The notes under the pieces: generated by a model
Seen by the model: only the letters and a program-made list of their open reading frames with translations
The model's database searches: none
Told to the model about the DNA's origin: nothing
Shown here: piece by piece, positions 44,744-55,500 of the stretch
Layout of the letters: each line of letters opens with the position of its first letter
Numbering within the stretch: position 1 is the first letter of the stretch
Position numbers and translations under genes: made by a program
Assembly: GCF_011397635.1 (NCBI RefSeq)
Contig: NC_064773.1
Coordinates: 4,141,782-4,205,781, forward strand
Reading direction: 5' to 3'
DNA length: 64,000 nucleotides
Source of the DNA: Epinephelus fuscoguttatus
Taxonomy: Eukaryota > Chordata > Actinopteri > Perciformes > Serranidae

Positions 44744-45101
44744 CACTACTACCTTACCCACCACTACTACTACTACTACTCCTCTTCCTACCACCACCAC
44801 TACAACCACCACCACAACCACCGATCCACCCACCATGAGGACGACTCCAGCACAGAGTCTCGTCATCATCCCCAAAGGCGCCGTCCAGTCCGACCACGCC
44901 CTCCAGAACTCAAGCGTTGGCCGAGGAAAAACGGCGGTGGCAGCACGGGGGGCATTGAAAAGCGGCGTGGTGGCGTTCATGGTGCTGGGGCTCGCCATAC
45001 TCACACTGGCCCTGGCCGTTGGCGGCCGCAAGGCAATGGAGTCCTTCGACAGACGACATTACACGAGACTGGAGCTGAATGACCTGCACTACGAGGTGTG
45101 A
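38988..45101 (+). CDS. mansc1: MANSC domain-containing protein 1, three coding exons
   Basis: The coding sequence joins 38988-39234, 41605-41745 and 44083-45101 (468 residues; human is about 431). It is a single-pass type I membrane protein. Residues 1-31 form a signal peptide (core LSVLLLLLMVATSF). A MANSC domain spans about 36-125, with cysteine motifs CFS, DCVLACC, KCNMAVF, DDNCFLFHC and DCPLM. This Cys pattern is typical of MANSC/MANEC domains. Residues 136-395 are a Thr/Pro-rich mucin-like stalk, broken by a Lys-rich stretch near 242-263. A transmembrane helix lies at about 423-444 (SGVVAFMVLGLAILTLALAV). The 24-residue tail contains RRHYTRLELNDLHYEV, with conserved-looking tyrosines. 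Its cellular function is poorly known. It is followed by lrp6, as on human 12p13. The start lies at the first ATG giving a signal peptide. Confidence 0.92.
41605..41745 (+). CDS. mansc1: mansc1 coding exon 2
   Basis: The exon begins after GTTTCCGAAG, an acceptor with a slightly unusual GAAG end, and finishes TACAAAG|GTACAT. It encodes the second half of the MANSC domain (NCFLFHCQTEQDCPLM). Phase 1 on both sides makes it a symmetric exon. Confidence 0.9.
42107..42478. mobile_element. Nonautonomous TIR element, family A copy 1
   Basis: The left arm (GCACTGTAAGTTTCTGCAAACC and ATGGATACATGACAT, about 42120-42160) is inverted in the right arm (ATGTAATGTATTCATGG, TTTACAGAAATGTACAATGC, about 42424-42460). 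Arms are about 50 bp with substitutions. It lies in mansc1 intron 2. A related element is at 45825-46285. Confidence 0.7.
42692..43106. mobile_element. TA-flanked MITE with ~90-bp inverted repeats
   Basis: The ends TGGAGCTGCATTAGGGTCAA (42694 on) and TTGACCCTAATGTAGCTCCA (to 43104) are inverted copies. The match runs about 90 bp inward, past AGTTTTGTACTTGAA and AATTCATGTGTTGATCTTGA. TA dinucleotides flank both ends (42692-42693 and 43105-43106), as for Tc1/mariner-type insertions. The interior is A-rich and noncoding. It lies in mansc1 intron 2. Confidence 0.88.
43113..43316 (+). mobile_element. tRNA-derived SINE with 10-bp duplication
   Basis: The 184-bp body (43123-43306) has a polymerase III A box (TGGCTTAGTGGTAGAGC) and B box (GGGTTCAACTCC), then a TGTGGCCCTTTGCTGCATGT tail region and C-rich and A-rich ends. 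It is flanked by the perfect 10-bp repeat AGAAGAAGTC at 43113-43122 and 43307-43316. It sits 7 bp from the end of the TA-flanked MITE in mansc1 intron 2. Confidence 0.9.
44083..45101 (+). CDS. mansc1: mansc1 coding exon 3 (mucin stalk, membrane helix, tail)
   Basis: The exon starts after TCTTCTGCATAG and runs to TGA at 45099-45101. It encodes GLIHPTTVRP, the Thr-rich stalk, the membrane helix and the cytoplasmic tail. Because the stalk is made of ACN codons, other frames and the opposite strand are also open here (His- or Val-rich). Those are artefacts of the repeat. Confidence 0.9.
44593..44824 (+). repeat. Coding trinucleotide repeat (ACN)n in mansc1
   Basis: Runs of ACT, ACA and ACC encode long Thr tracts with scattered Pro. 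An uninterrupted TAC/ACT run lies at about 44711-44741. The in-frame triplet repeat is likely to vary in length without frameshift. Confidence 0.9.
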
Positions 45102-45820
45102 GGGAGGACACAGCGCCTCACAGGTGTTTGGTTTTTACAATGGAAGCTCAGAAGGACAAAAAGCAAGACTTTAAATGAGTTCATTTAAGATTGTTAACGT
45201 TCATCTGATAGTAATTTTAAAACAGCACAAAGTTACACAATAACAGAATGTCTGCGTCACTTAAGAGGCGTCACACCATATGGAGAATACTCAATCCTGA
45301 TTGGCCAGAGCGGGTGCATTATTTTGAATTAACCACACAGCTCCGACACAGTTTATTTACATTAACACAGTTATGTTTATTACCCTGAAATATGAGAGAA
45401 GAGGACTTTGATCTTTGGCAGGTGGCTGTGATATAAGAAGCATAATGAACTCAGACCTGTGCAGTTATTGAAATTAATGCACTCTGAAGACAAACCCGTA
45501 GAATCTGCATCTCACATTATTTCTTAATAGGAGTAGGCGATATCGATAAAATCCTCCACCACAGAAGTTTCACGTCTTTATTTTAAAATGAGCTACTTTA
45601 ACAAAACACTGGATTACCTGAAAAATGCATCGTTTCAAAGCTGAAAACTGTTTTTTTTAACAGTTTTGGAGGTTCGTGATTTTTCATGGACAGAGCCGAA
45701 ATATAATTTTCATGGTGATATATATAAATATCATGAAACTGTAAATTTAAACACACCAGACGGAGATACTGTGTCTGTGTTTGGTTGCCAAAAAGAATGC
45801 AACGCATGACAAATCAAGAC
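45102..45820. other. mansc1 3' flank / 3' UTR
   Basis: The 3' UTR must begin at 45102, but no clear AATAAA was found nearby, so its end is not defined. No other gene is seen. Confidence 0.4.
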
Positions 45821-45824
45821 AGCC

Positions 45825-46285
45825 CACTCGCTGGAAGAAACTGTTGGCGTTATGCGATTCTGCAAACCACGAATACGTTACATTTGCATGTTTCATACGT
45901 ATCATATCAACATTTCTACAGTGACGTAATGTATGAGCTGACTTTATCACTGGTTCAACTTAAAGAAATTAAGGTCACACTTCACGTTCGTCTTTTTGAG
46001 TAGTTCCCAATCAGGCATCCTTGAGTTAGTCCAATACATCTTTATTAATCTCACAAACTCAATTAGTTTCGTACAACCAACAAGAAGCTTAATTAAGTTA
46101 ACCCAACTTAATTTCTATCCAAAATTTGCGGTCATAGGTATTCTTACTTATTTTAATTCCATCCTACTCAAAAAATGTCTTGATTTTGACCAACTTCTTA
46201 AAATAAGTTGTAATGTAACGTATCCGTGGTTTGCAGAAACGAACAATGCCAACACTTTTTCTGCCGATTGTGTTGTCTAGAAACA
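45825..46285. mobile_element. Nonautonomous TIR element, family A copy 2
   Basis: The left arm (GTTGGCGTTATGCGATTCTG, CAAACCACGAATACGTTACAT, about 45843-45890) is inverted at the right (ATGTAACGTATCCGTGG, TTTGCAGAAACGAACAATGC, about 46210-46250). The same arms occur in the element at 42107-42478, 3.7 kb away in mansc1 intron 2. It is noncoding. Confidence 0.7.
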
Positions 46286-46289
46286 TCAC

Positions 46290-48200
46290 AATGATGCAAA
46301 AATTATATGAAAATAATCATAAATCTTTCCTGATTATTTATTCTCAACATTTTGACTTTTGTCTCAGAATGAAGTCATTTTATCATATTTGTCCTCACAA
46401 ATCTGACATTTTCTCAAACCTTTAAATGCTGTGGCGGCGTGTTGCTGCCACCATCACAACAAAAATATTTGCTCAGTTTCCTGTTGTAACATGAAAAGTT
46501 TTTATGTCCCCTGTACACAAGCTTCACTACAAGATATTTTTCATTTTATTCTGAATTATTTTCTCACCACTGGACACCAAATTATTCGTTTTAACAAACT
46601 TTTTTATTAAAAAACAAATCACTTTATCTTATCAAGTTACAAAATCTTCTTGTTATATATAAATATATATTATAAGAGCCATTTGAAATCATTAATCCCA
46701 TTTTTCAATGACCGTATCGTATGATAATGCTGCTGAAACATGTGGCACTTTTCACTTTATCCTACAAAACATGACAAAAACTCACTAAATAAAAATTAAC
46801 AAAGAACATTTATTGACAACAATATTTTAGGAGCGTAATTCATTAGAGATTTTGAGTGATTACTTCAATGGCATTTTCCTTTGATGAACACAAAAGCATA
46901 AAATAATAATTTTTGTAATAAGTTTAACCAACTAATATTACTGGTGCCGGTTAGCAAGGGTGCAGCGTTTATTGAACTAGTCAGCTAACAGCTCATATCT
47001 CTTGCTGTTACACAAAATCAGTTTTTGTATTGTTATTGCATAAATGTTAACACAGGAAACTTTCATATGTTGTTAAATGTGAAAAGTTTCTTGTTTTGAT
47101 CAGATAAAAAGATTTTGTGTAATAACAGGTGGGTTTCTACTCATATCCTCCTGAGACCCGAACTTTTGTTTGGTATGCATTTATAATTTCTCCCAGCTAT
47201 TTGGGATCAATAGGACCCAAAAAGTATAAAAAACGAAACATTTTTAACGATAATCAAGTTCCAATCTACTCAAATGAGACAAGAATAAAGTCCTATTGTC
47301 TTCAAACGAGTACTTCCTAATTAACAGTAGCTTGTTAGTGTTGCTAAAATTGGTCAAATTTGAATGAAGTATGAGGTCATGTAAATCCAAAATATGATGT
47401 CCTCGTATGAGGACACAGGGTCTCAGGAGGATGTAACAAGAATAAATTATACGTTATAGTAATAAAAACATTATTGCAACAACAAAAATAATGTGTTAAT
47501 ACGAAGAAAATGTCTTATTAATTTGAAAATGTCTTGATATAGTATGAGAGGGAGCTCAGTAAAACAAGAAACTTTTCATGTTATAAAGAAAGTTGAGTTT
47601 TTTTTCTGACTTTCTGGTTTTAATCACTTTTATTCCTGACGTTATTTATCTTGAGTCAGAGCCAGAGAGTGAGGTCATTTCCTGTTAACCTCCTGATGCG
47701 TTGATTTAGTCGTCGCTGACTGTAGAGAAACTTCAGCTGGTGATCAAATACAAAGAACAAACAGCAATATATTTATTCCCTGAATCTCAGGAAGCCTCTG
47801 AAGTCGATGTAGAGAAACTCTGGATTGTACGAGCGGCCACAGATTTGTACATTTGGCCTTCTGGTTTCGAGGCCTTCTTCTTCACCATGGGGTCGATCAG
47901 CCCTTTGTGTATAAGATGTACACCTGCATGTCTTTTTACTTCCACATGCTTCAGCCATACGAGCCTGTGACTGCTTCTTAACTCGCCGACTCAGCCCGGA
48001 CGTCGGTCTCACACTCTCACTGTGTTGTTTTTGTATTCTGTCCACATTTCTCTGGTTTCACACGTGGATAAAGATTTCAAACGATGGATGCAATTCTTTG
48101 AAAATTGATGCACTATTGTATCCTGTGTTTTTTGATAAATATGATATGCTTCTTTTTGAATATTAGATTGTTTTTCATAAGTAAGAGTACACTGGCCGCG
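46290..48200. other. Intergenic between mansc1 and lrp6, apart from the MITE
   Basis: The sequence is AT-rich, with no exon or RNA gene recognised. Confidence 0.4.
47142..47437. mobile_element. MITE with CATCCTCCTGAGACCC-type ends
   Basis: The left end ATATCCTCCTGAGACCCG and right end AGGGTCTCAGGAGGATGT are inverted copies. The interior (ACCCAAAAAGTATAAAAAAC, TGTCCTCGTATGAGGACACA) is noncoding. A clear target-site duplication was not seen. Confidence 0.75.
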
Positions 48201-48212
48201 CACTATTTTCCT

Positions 48213-48237
48213 ATAATAATAATAATAATAATAATAA
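48213..48237. repeat. (AAT)n microsatellite
   Basis: About eight uninterrupted AAT triplets. Confidence 0.9.
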
Positions 48238-48302
48238 GTACATTTGTATTGGGTGTCAGTGTATGAGGAGGAGGGGGTGGAGGCTGCTGCAGCGTCAGCT
48301 CA

Positions 48303-48317
48303 CCACCAGGGGGCAGC
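48303..48317 (+). promoter_or_regulatory. CTCF-like motif between mansc1 and lrp6
   Basis: CCACCAGGGGGCAGC matches the CTCF core (CCASYAGRKGGCRSY) at all positions. It lies in the intergenic space between mansc1 (ends 45101) and lrp6 (starts 52540). Motif only. Confidence 0.5.
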
Positions 48318-48626
48318 AGCAGCCTGATGAACCTCCTGCACACACTGACCTGAAGAAGCCTGAAGCTGCACTGTTGACTTGTTTTCACTTCTATTGCTTT
48401 GATTTCTACAGCGTCTAATTATTTACATCGATGGTGATAGTTTGGTCGTGTTTTGTGAAGTGATGCTTTTGCATAAGTTTGGAATTTGATGTTTTGTTCT
48501 TGTAAGGATTAAAAAAAATGTGATTTTTGAAGGTGTTGTCGTTTTACTGATTCTGACTCTGCAGCAGGTGATAAACCTCAAACTAAGCACAGTATGACTC
48601 AGTTTCTTATGATGGTGTGTCACCAC

Positions 48627-48738
48627 CAGTGTTGGGAAGGTTACTTTTAAAATGTAATCGGTTATAGCTACAAGTTACCCTGTTGAAAATGTAAAAAGGT
48701 ATGTAACTTTTTTAATTACTTCATCAAAGTAATTTGGA
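48627..48738. repeat. Dispersed repeat fragment (TGTTGGGAAGGTTACTTTTA)
   Basis: The fragment holds AGTGTTGGGAAGGTTACTTT, ATGTAATCGGTTATAG and TTAATTACTTCATCAAAGTA, the start of a repeat common in fish genomes. It is interrupted by the LINE that begins near 48741. Confidence 0.6.
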
Positions 48739-48740
48739 AA

Positions 48741-49513
48741 CAGTCCAGTTTGGAACCTCAGAATTGCATGTCTGCTTTTTGCAGATGATGTGATTCTGTT
48801 TGCTTCATCACACCGTGACCCCCAGCATGCATCTGGGCAGTTTGCAGCCAAATGTGAAGCGATGAGGATGACAGTCAGCACCTCCAAATCTGAGGCCTTG
48901 GTTCTCTGATGGAAAACGTTACTGCCTCAAGCGAGGGAGTTCAAGTATCTTAGGGTCTTGCTCTCGAGTGAGGGGAGAATTGAGTGTGAGATGGATTGAT
49001 GGTTTGGTGCACCGGCCCGTCATGGTGAAGAGGGAGCTGAGCCAGAAGGTGAAGCTTTCGATTTACTGGTCCGTCTACGTCCCAACCCTCACCTGTGGTC
49101 ATGAGCTCTGGGTAGTGACTGAAAGAATGAGGTCGCAGATACAAGCAGCTGAAATGATTTTCCTCTGTGGGGTGTCTGGGCTCAGCCTTAGAGATAGGGG
49201 GAGGAACTCAGACATCCGGAGGGAGCTCGGAGTAGAGCCGCTGCTCCTTCACAGCAAAAGGCGTCAGTTGAGGGGGTTCAGGCATCTGATTAGGATCCTC
49301 CTGGACGAGGTGTTCCTGGCATGGTAGGAGGCCCCGGGGCAGACCCAGAACACACTGGAGGGATTACATATCTCATCAGGCCTGGGAACGCCTCGGAGTC
49401 CTCCAGGAGGAGCTGGAAAGCGTTGCTGAGGAGAGGGACGTCTGGGGTGCTCTGCTCGGCCTGCTGCCCCCGAGACCCGGCCCTGGATAAGTGGATGAAA
49501 ATGGATGGATGGA
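48741..49513 (+). mobile_element. 5'-truncated LINE, longer copy of the family at 114-272
   Basis: The reverse-transcriptase catalytic block reads LLFADDVILFASS near 48775-48813. Later segments include VPTLTCGHELWVVTERM and IQAAEMIFLCGVSGLSLRDR near 49079-49198, and the copy ends in RDPALDKWMKMDG with an ATGG tail. Frameshifts and stops break the frame several times, so it is inactive. The start truncates within the palm domain. Its 3' end matches the insertion at 114-272. Confidence 0.88.
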
Positions 49514-49514
49514 T

Positions 49515-50395
49515 ACCCTCAAACACTGATCACCATCACCACATTAATCACAACTGATTTAATAACCCGGGGTGTAAATTATGATCTCCAGATGTAAAAC
49601 GAGGCCTCACTCACTTCAGTTCGATTTCAGTCGGTCTAACAGTTTTAGTTGGACTGACACAATAAATGAATCTTCTCTTATGTCATGTAAATGTAATGTG
49701 TGACTTCACTGTTTGGGTTGGTTAGGTTAAGGTAGGGAAGGATTGGTTAGGGTTAGGGTAAGAATATTAGGGTGAGCCAATCAGATTCAGAGAACGGTGG
49801 GTCAGACTTTCGCCATAGAGGAATAAAACTTGCCTCCTGGGAAAATGAAGGCTTCATTAATGGCACAAAGGAAATGCGTCAACCATCATACAACCAAAAC
49901 AGGAAGAGGATAAAACATGTTTGTTTCTCCTGGTAGCTACTGGTTGCTATCCCCAGACAACAAAGAGGATCGGTTCCTTGCAGTTACCATCAGTAGTGAA
50001 AATACCAGAGTAACTGTGGAAAACAAAATGCAGTTCCTCTTGTGTTGTTGTTGACAGCTGCTCAGCTCTGAGGGAAACAGGAAGTGATCTCGTCTTCACA
50101 TCAGAGGCACCAACAATAATACGACTTGGAAATGCTGGAGGGGGATAAATGGAAAGGATGTAATCTTGAAATGTAATCATCAAATGACTTTTCATTCTGA
50201 TTTCTTTTTGTTCTTTTCTTTGTCTGATTAACTCAGAGGTGAGACACTAAAGTCTGACTTATTCCCTGAATTCTTTGACGTTTGATTTTTGGCTGGAGCC
50301 CAGATTGTGACGTTTGTTTTTACAGCCGCCTTTGTTCCAAAATTTTGATTTAGACTGAAACTGAAAGAAAACTTTGTTCTCTCAGTGGAATGTAT
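49515..50395. other. Intergenic, no gene seen
   Basis: A short GGTTAGGTTAAGGTAGGG-type stretch near 49720-49765 resembles degenerate GGTTAG repeats. No coding signal is visible. Confidence 0.4.
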
Positions 50396-50399
50396 TAAA

Positions 50400-51950
50400 G
50401 TTTAGATTTTATCATGCCAGTATTCTGACCTTTTGTCATAATAATGTATAAATTCAAACTCAGACTTTTTGTCAAATTTTAAGATTCAATCTGCAAATTT
50501 GTTTTTTTCTCCCAGAAGTTTTTGACGCTGATTCTAAATTTGTCGTCACTTTTTTCCAACTGTAAACTCATCTTTAAGCCTGACTTTAGGATCAGAACTT
50601 TCTCACAATTCTATCTTGTTTTTATTAAATTAATAGATTTAATTTCATACGGACTGCTTTTCTGAACTTTGTGATTAATCTCAAATTAATTTAAGAGTTT
50701 ATTATCTTCTGTAAACTTCATCAGTTGGACCAGAAGGTGAAGTTTAACTCTGTGTTGCAGCCAATGATCCAAACTTTTTTTTGTGTTTCATTCAGACACC
50801 ACATTCAATAAAATGAAAGAAGACAGTGCCTATTTTAATTTCAAATGCTCTCTTTTGTGTGAGAAATTCATGATTCAGACTTAATTCTTCATTAATTCAC
50901 AGAACTGTGACTTTTTGAGTGTAATCTGCAACTCTGTCTTATTTTGTCTTTAAGCCTGACTTTAAGATCAGATCAGATTTCTAACTTCTTTTTATTAAAT
51001 GTATAGATTTATTGTTATACTGACTGTTTCAGGAGTCTGGGGCCCAGTCTGTATTTCATTAAGACTCCATAGTGTTAATAAAACTGAAGAACAAAGTACT
51101 TGTGTCCATTTTCAAATGCTCACAGTTTGATAAATTCATAATTCAGATTTAATTCTGACTTTTTGTCAGACTATTGAGTGTACTCTGCAACTCTGCTTTA
51201 TTTAATCTGAGCAGTGATTTTTCCTTTTTGAGTTTTGCCTCAGAATTCAGACTTTTCCTCAAAATCATCGTGATAATTCAACCCTGACTTTGAGATACTT
51301 GTTTTTATGAAACATATAGATTTAGTGTTATACTGACTGTTACTTTGAACTTTGTGATTAACCTCAAATTAATTCAAGAGTTTATTTTCATTCAGCTCTC
51401 ATTATCGTCTGTGAACTGTGTCAGCCGGACCAGAGGTTTGACTTTGTGTTGCAACTACTGGTTTATACTGTTATGTATTTAATTTAGACCCCACATACTA
51501 AGTGAAATAACTTATTTCCATGTGAAATGATGATCCATGCTTTTCTGTATTTCATTTAGACAGAACATACTCAGTAAAATGGAATAAAAAAAAGTATTTA
51601 TTTTCATTTTAAATGTTCTCAGTTGTTTGAGAAATTCATGTTTCAATTCTGCTTTAACTGTGACTTTTGTCAGACTTTTGAGTGTAATCTGCAACTCTGG
51701 CTTATTTCATCTTTAAGCCTGACTTTAGGATCAGATCAGATTTATAATTTGTTTTTGTTAAATATTTAGATTCACAGCTGCTTCTCTGTCTCACATTCAC
51801 TTCAGGGTTTATTTTCATTCGGCTTTTATTATTTTCTGCATCAGTTGGACCAGAAGGTGAAGTGTGACTTTGTGTTGCAGCCAGTGATCCACACTTTATT
51901 TAATGTAGAGCCACATAGGCTGGTCAGTGAAATGGGATAAAACAGAACTT
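50400..51950. repeat. Degenerate direct-repeat array upstream of lrp6
   Basis: Units reappear three or four times, with spacing from about 400 to 700 bp. Shared phrases are TTTAAGCCTGACTTTA, GGATCAGATCAGATTT, CATCAGTTGGACCAGAAGGT, TGTGTTGCAGCCA(A/G)TGATCC and TGTAATCTGCAACTCTG. Examples stand near 50727, 51417 and 51838 for the GGACCAGA phrase. No protein is encoded. Confidence 0.7.
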
Positions 51951-51954
51951 ATTC

Positions 51955-52539
51955 CCATGTTAAATGCTCTCAGCTGATCCCTGTGTGTGTGTCGGTGTGT
52001 CGGTGCAGACTGTGACTGTGTGATAAACTAGTCCCGCAGGAATGTGCGTGTTAAAGCTGAACTTCGGTTTGTTGTGCAGCTCAGAGCTCCTGTTCTCCAG
52101 GATCTGGGATGTTTGGTGCGGACACCGTGCAGCCGGCAGCGGCGGGGCGTTTTCCCTCTTGTAACATTATCTTTGGCTGCAGAGCATGAAATCAGAACAA
52201 CAATAGAAACAGTGGAGCCGAGGAGCGAGGTGGAGGTGGCGGTGGAGGTGGAGGAGGTGGAGGTGGAGGAGGAGGAGGAGGAGGGGGGAGCAGCTTCCTC
52301 ACAGCGGAAGGAGACGACGGATCTCCTGCAGGACAATGTGAGACACAGAGAGTTGATCCAACGCAGTTAGCGAGCAGCCAGGATGGAAGTGGGGATAATT
52401 TAACGCATCTCTGTAGCTCGATCTCGACCCGAACATTGTTGGACACCCGTGTTTTTTAATATCCAGAGGAAGCGGCCGCAGCGATGGGAATACTGCGCTG
52501 AGGAGAGAGCGGGCGGCAGGGCCAAGAAACGGGAGAAAG
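51955..52539 (+). promoter_or_regulatory. lrp6: lrp6 promoter/5' UTR with short upstream ORFs
   Basis: The region is GC-rich near the gene and has a (GAG/GTG)n purine-rich stretch at about 52225-52290. Short upstream ORFs end before the lrp6 ATG: 52383-52403 (six codons plus stop) and 52484-52501 (five codons plus stop). If the transcript starts upstream of them they could lower initiation at the main ATG. The transcription start is not known. Confidence 0.5.
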
Positions 52540-52594
52540 ATGGGTGTCGTGCTGCGGAGCCTGTTGTTGTGTAGTTTTTGTTTTCTCATACGAG
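52540..52594 (+). CDS. lrp6: lrp6 exon 1 coding part (signal peptide)
   Basis: ATG at 52540 follows GAGAAAG. Eighteen codons and one base end CATACGAG|GTGAGT. The exon is too short for open-frame detection and was recognised from the LRP6 signal peptide. Confidence 0.93.
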
Positions 52595-55500
52595 GTGAGT
52601 TTCCCCACAAATCCTCCTTTTCGCTTTGCTTTTTCGTTCGTGTGTGACGTGTAGATGTGTAAAAGTGTTGTTAACACCCGGGAGGAGCAGCTTTACCGGG
52701 GGATATTCGGAGCAGTGTCCGGGGCCAGGGCCCTCTCTCCGGGGTTCGGTTTCTCCCGAGCGAAGCTAACGTTAGCCTGCCTGCTATGCGTGCTTCTCTG
52801 CCGCTGGAGCTCAGGAAAATGAAAACACAAATAGCCTCTGTTAGCCACATTAGCTGGAAAAAATACCCCACAACACTCCCTAAACCCCTGCTAGCCTCCT
52901 CTGAGCACACATACCACCGTATGTTCATCATTTTAACCCAGTTTGCAGTTTGTTAGCATGCTAACTTTGATTTAATAACTTGGATAACATTAGATAGCAG
53001 TTAGCACAACAAATGCTAGTGAGCAAGTCATCCAGCTAGCTGCCCACTGAGCCACTGCAGTTAAGTAAAGCTAAAATAATGACAAAACAATAACATTAAC
53101 ACTCATTATTTCCCTTTAAATCCTAATTAACTACATTAATGTGTCCAAACTGGAGCAGTTTATGTCTTCATGTTGTGGTGCTATGCTAACAAGCTAGCTG
53201 GGGTCATTTCTGCACAGCAACACTTTAATTAATACAATAAAACTTAATTTAAATAACACTTCTGTCATGTTATATATACATATTTAGATTTATTTGATAA
53301 CAACAAAAGAGAATGTTGGATTTAAAGCGCTGAAACCTGACAGATAATTACAATGAATGTGAATAAATCCACAATAAAGTTAAAAAGCTGCTAGAAAAAG
53401 ACTGAAGTGACATGTTAAACACATACAAATACAAACAAATAAATAAACCTACAGGCATCATTGTTTCCTTTAAGGTTAGTGGATCAGTTGGAAGTAATTT
53501 GCTAACAATTATAAGTAAAATATGGACTATATTCTGTTGGTAGACTTATTTATTTAGTGCTTTCTCAATTAATAGTTTTGTCAGTAGTATACTATAATAA
53601 TATTTATTTTCTGACAGCCAAATGTTTCTCCTTCACCAACAACCAAAAGTACTTTCATAATTGAGGAATCTGCTGATTATTGTCTTCAATATTTGAAAAG
53701 TTGTTTGGTCAATTAAATAAATCATATGACAGTGATACATGTCCGTCCCAGTCTGAGGTAATGACTTCACATATTTGTTTTGTCAACCATCTGCCTAAAA
53801 CTCAAATATATTTAGTTTACTGTGATTTAAAGGCACAAGAATGTCTGACATTTCTGCATAAAATGATTGATCTATTATCAAAATAATTGCTGATTACTTC
53901 TCTGGCAATCAACTAATCGTCTCAACACTAATTCCATATATTTACTACTGAAACCAGGATCTTAACGTGCACATCAGGTCAGCTAAGAAAATAAAGACTT
54001 CAGTGGAGCAAACACTAAAACAAGTATTGAGAATTACGTTTCCAATGATCAGTTGACACTTGTTTGTTAGATGGTGCTTCTCTTTTTAAGGACATTTCTC
54101 TGGAAACTCAGCAGAACTAACAGATACTCGTTGTTTTCAGTTTCATGTACAGAAATGTCTTGTTCTGTCCAACCAACAGTCTGAAACTCAAATACATTCA
54201 GTTTACTGAGATATGAAACAGAAGATAATCACAATGGAAGAGCTGGAACAAATGAATTTTTGGTGACTAATTGTCTCAGCTCTAAACTTCAATATTACAT
54301 ACCCCATGTTAATTTGTTCAGGTGGTTTAAATACACCATGTGGGTAACAGTCAAGTAAAACTGATTTAATTATTTATACTTCAGGTGAGAAACTCAGAAC
54401 CAGTGGCTGAAATCTTTAGAGATGGACCGATACAGAATATCAAGACCAATCATCGGTGATATTATGGTGTTATATGATAATTAATAACGTTACTCTCACT
54501 GTTACTGAAAGTGAAGAGGACAATAAAGAGTGACTTCATTTTTTATGTTGTATTTACTGAGCTGAAATAGTTAGATGAACATTTGGTTGATTGAATAAAT
54601 ATTGTTATTGAAAAAACATCTCAAAAAGACTTACATTTGCAAAGATTATAACTCCTCATTTGCTCCTTTGTGACACATCTTAACTTGTATTTATGATTTG
54701 TAAATTTATCTCACTTTTGTGTTCCTGCTTAGTCTTGAAACTTTGAAGTATTTTATCTTTGTCTTGAGGTATGACTACGTGGTGAGGTATCTTCGTAAGC
54801 CATTATAATGTTCAGACTTTCTTAATTCTTACTGTCTGTTTTATACACATGTATGTGCAAATAAACTGAACAAAATGTTGATAATGGATGAATGTTATGC
54901 AGATCAGGTCTCTTGTTTGCTGTGATAACTCGGAGAAGAACAGGCAAGTTTCTCACATTTAATCTCCAAATATTAACATCTCGTGAACAGAACAAATCCG
55001 TTCATTAATCTGTCCCTTCAGATTTGACAAAACGCCCCAACATGTGAAATTTAGAGGAGATATGAAAGCTGCTGATATGTTGTGTCTTTGATGTTGAGCT
55101 CTCGTCTGACCTTGTGGATTAATAGTTTATTTTCCAACCAAATATGTAAAATTCTCCAGTTTCTCCAGTGTGATGATATTCTGTTTTTCCCTGTTTAATA
55201 TCACACTGAACTGAATTTGTTTTTAAGACAAAACAAGACTTTTAAATAAGTATATTTGGAGCTTCCTTCACACTTTTCTGTCAGTTTACAGGCCAAATGG
55301 GCGACTGATAGAGAGAGTAAATGCTGTGTTAGCAGCTCCAGTCTGTTGTGGTTGATACCGATAAGATTAAGTGTGGGTCATATATGTAGTTTTATAATCT
55401 GATATCAACATGATACAGTTGTTTTCCTGAATTGTGTTATTGAAAGAATAAACAAACTTTTTTTTTACTGATCCAGCAAATAAAATACCAGACAAATCAA

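Noticed and set aside
44090..45031. Long open frames antisense to mansc1 exon 3 (Val-rich) and a His-rich frame on the + strand
   Set aside because: They are the other readings of the ACN triplet repeat that encodes the Thr stalk. They have no start context, domain or splice support.
48741..49513. Functional reverse transcriptase gene
   Set aside because: The copy starts inside the palm domain and holds several stops and frameshifts.
52044..52370. 108-residue open frame before lrp6 rich in Val and Glu
   Set aside because: It is created by a purine-rich GAG/GTG stretch in the likely lrp6 5' UTR and shows no protein similarity that I recognise.
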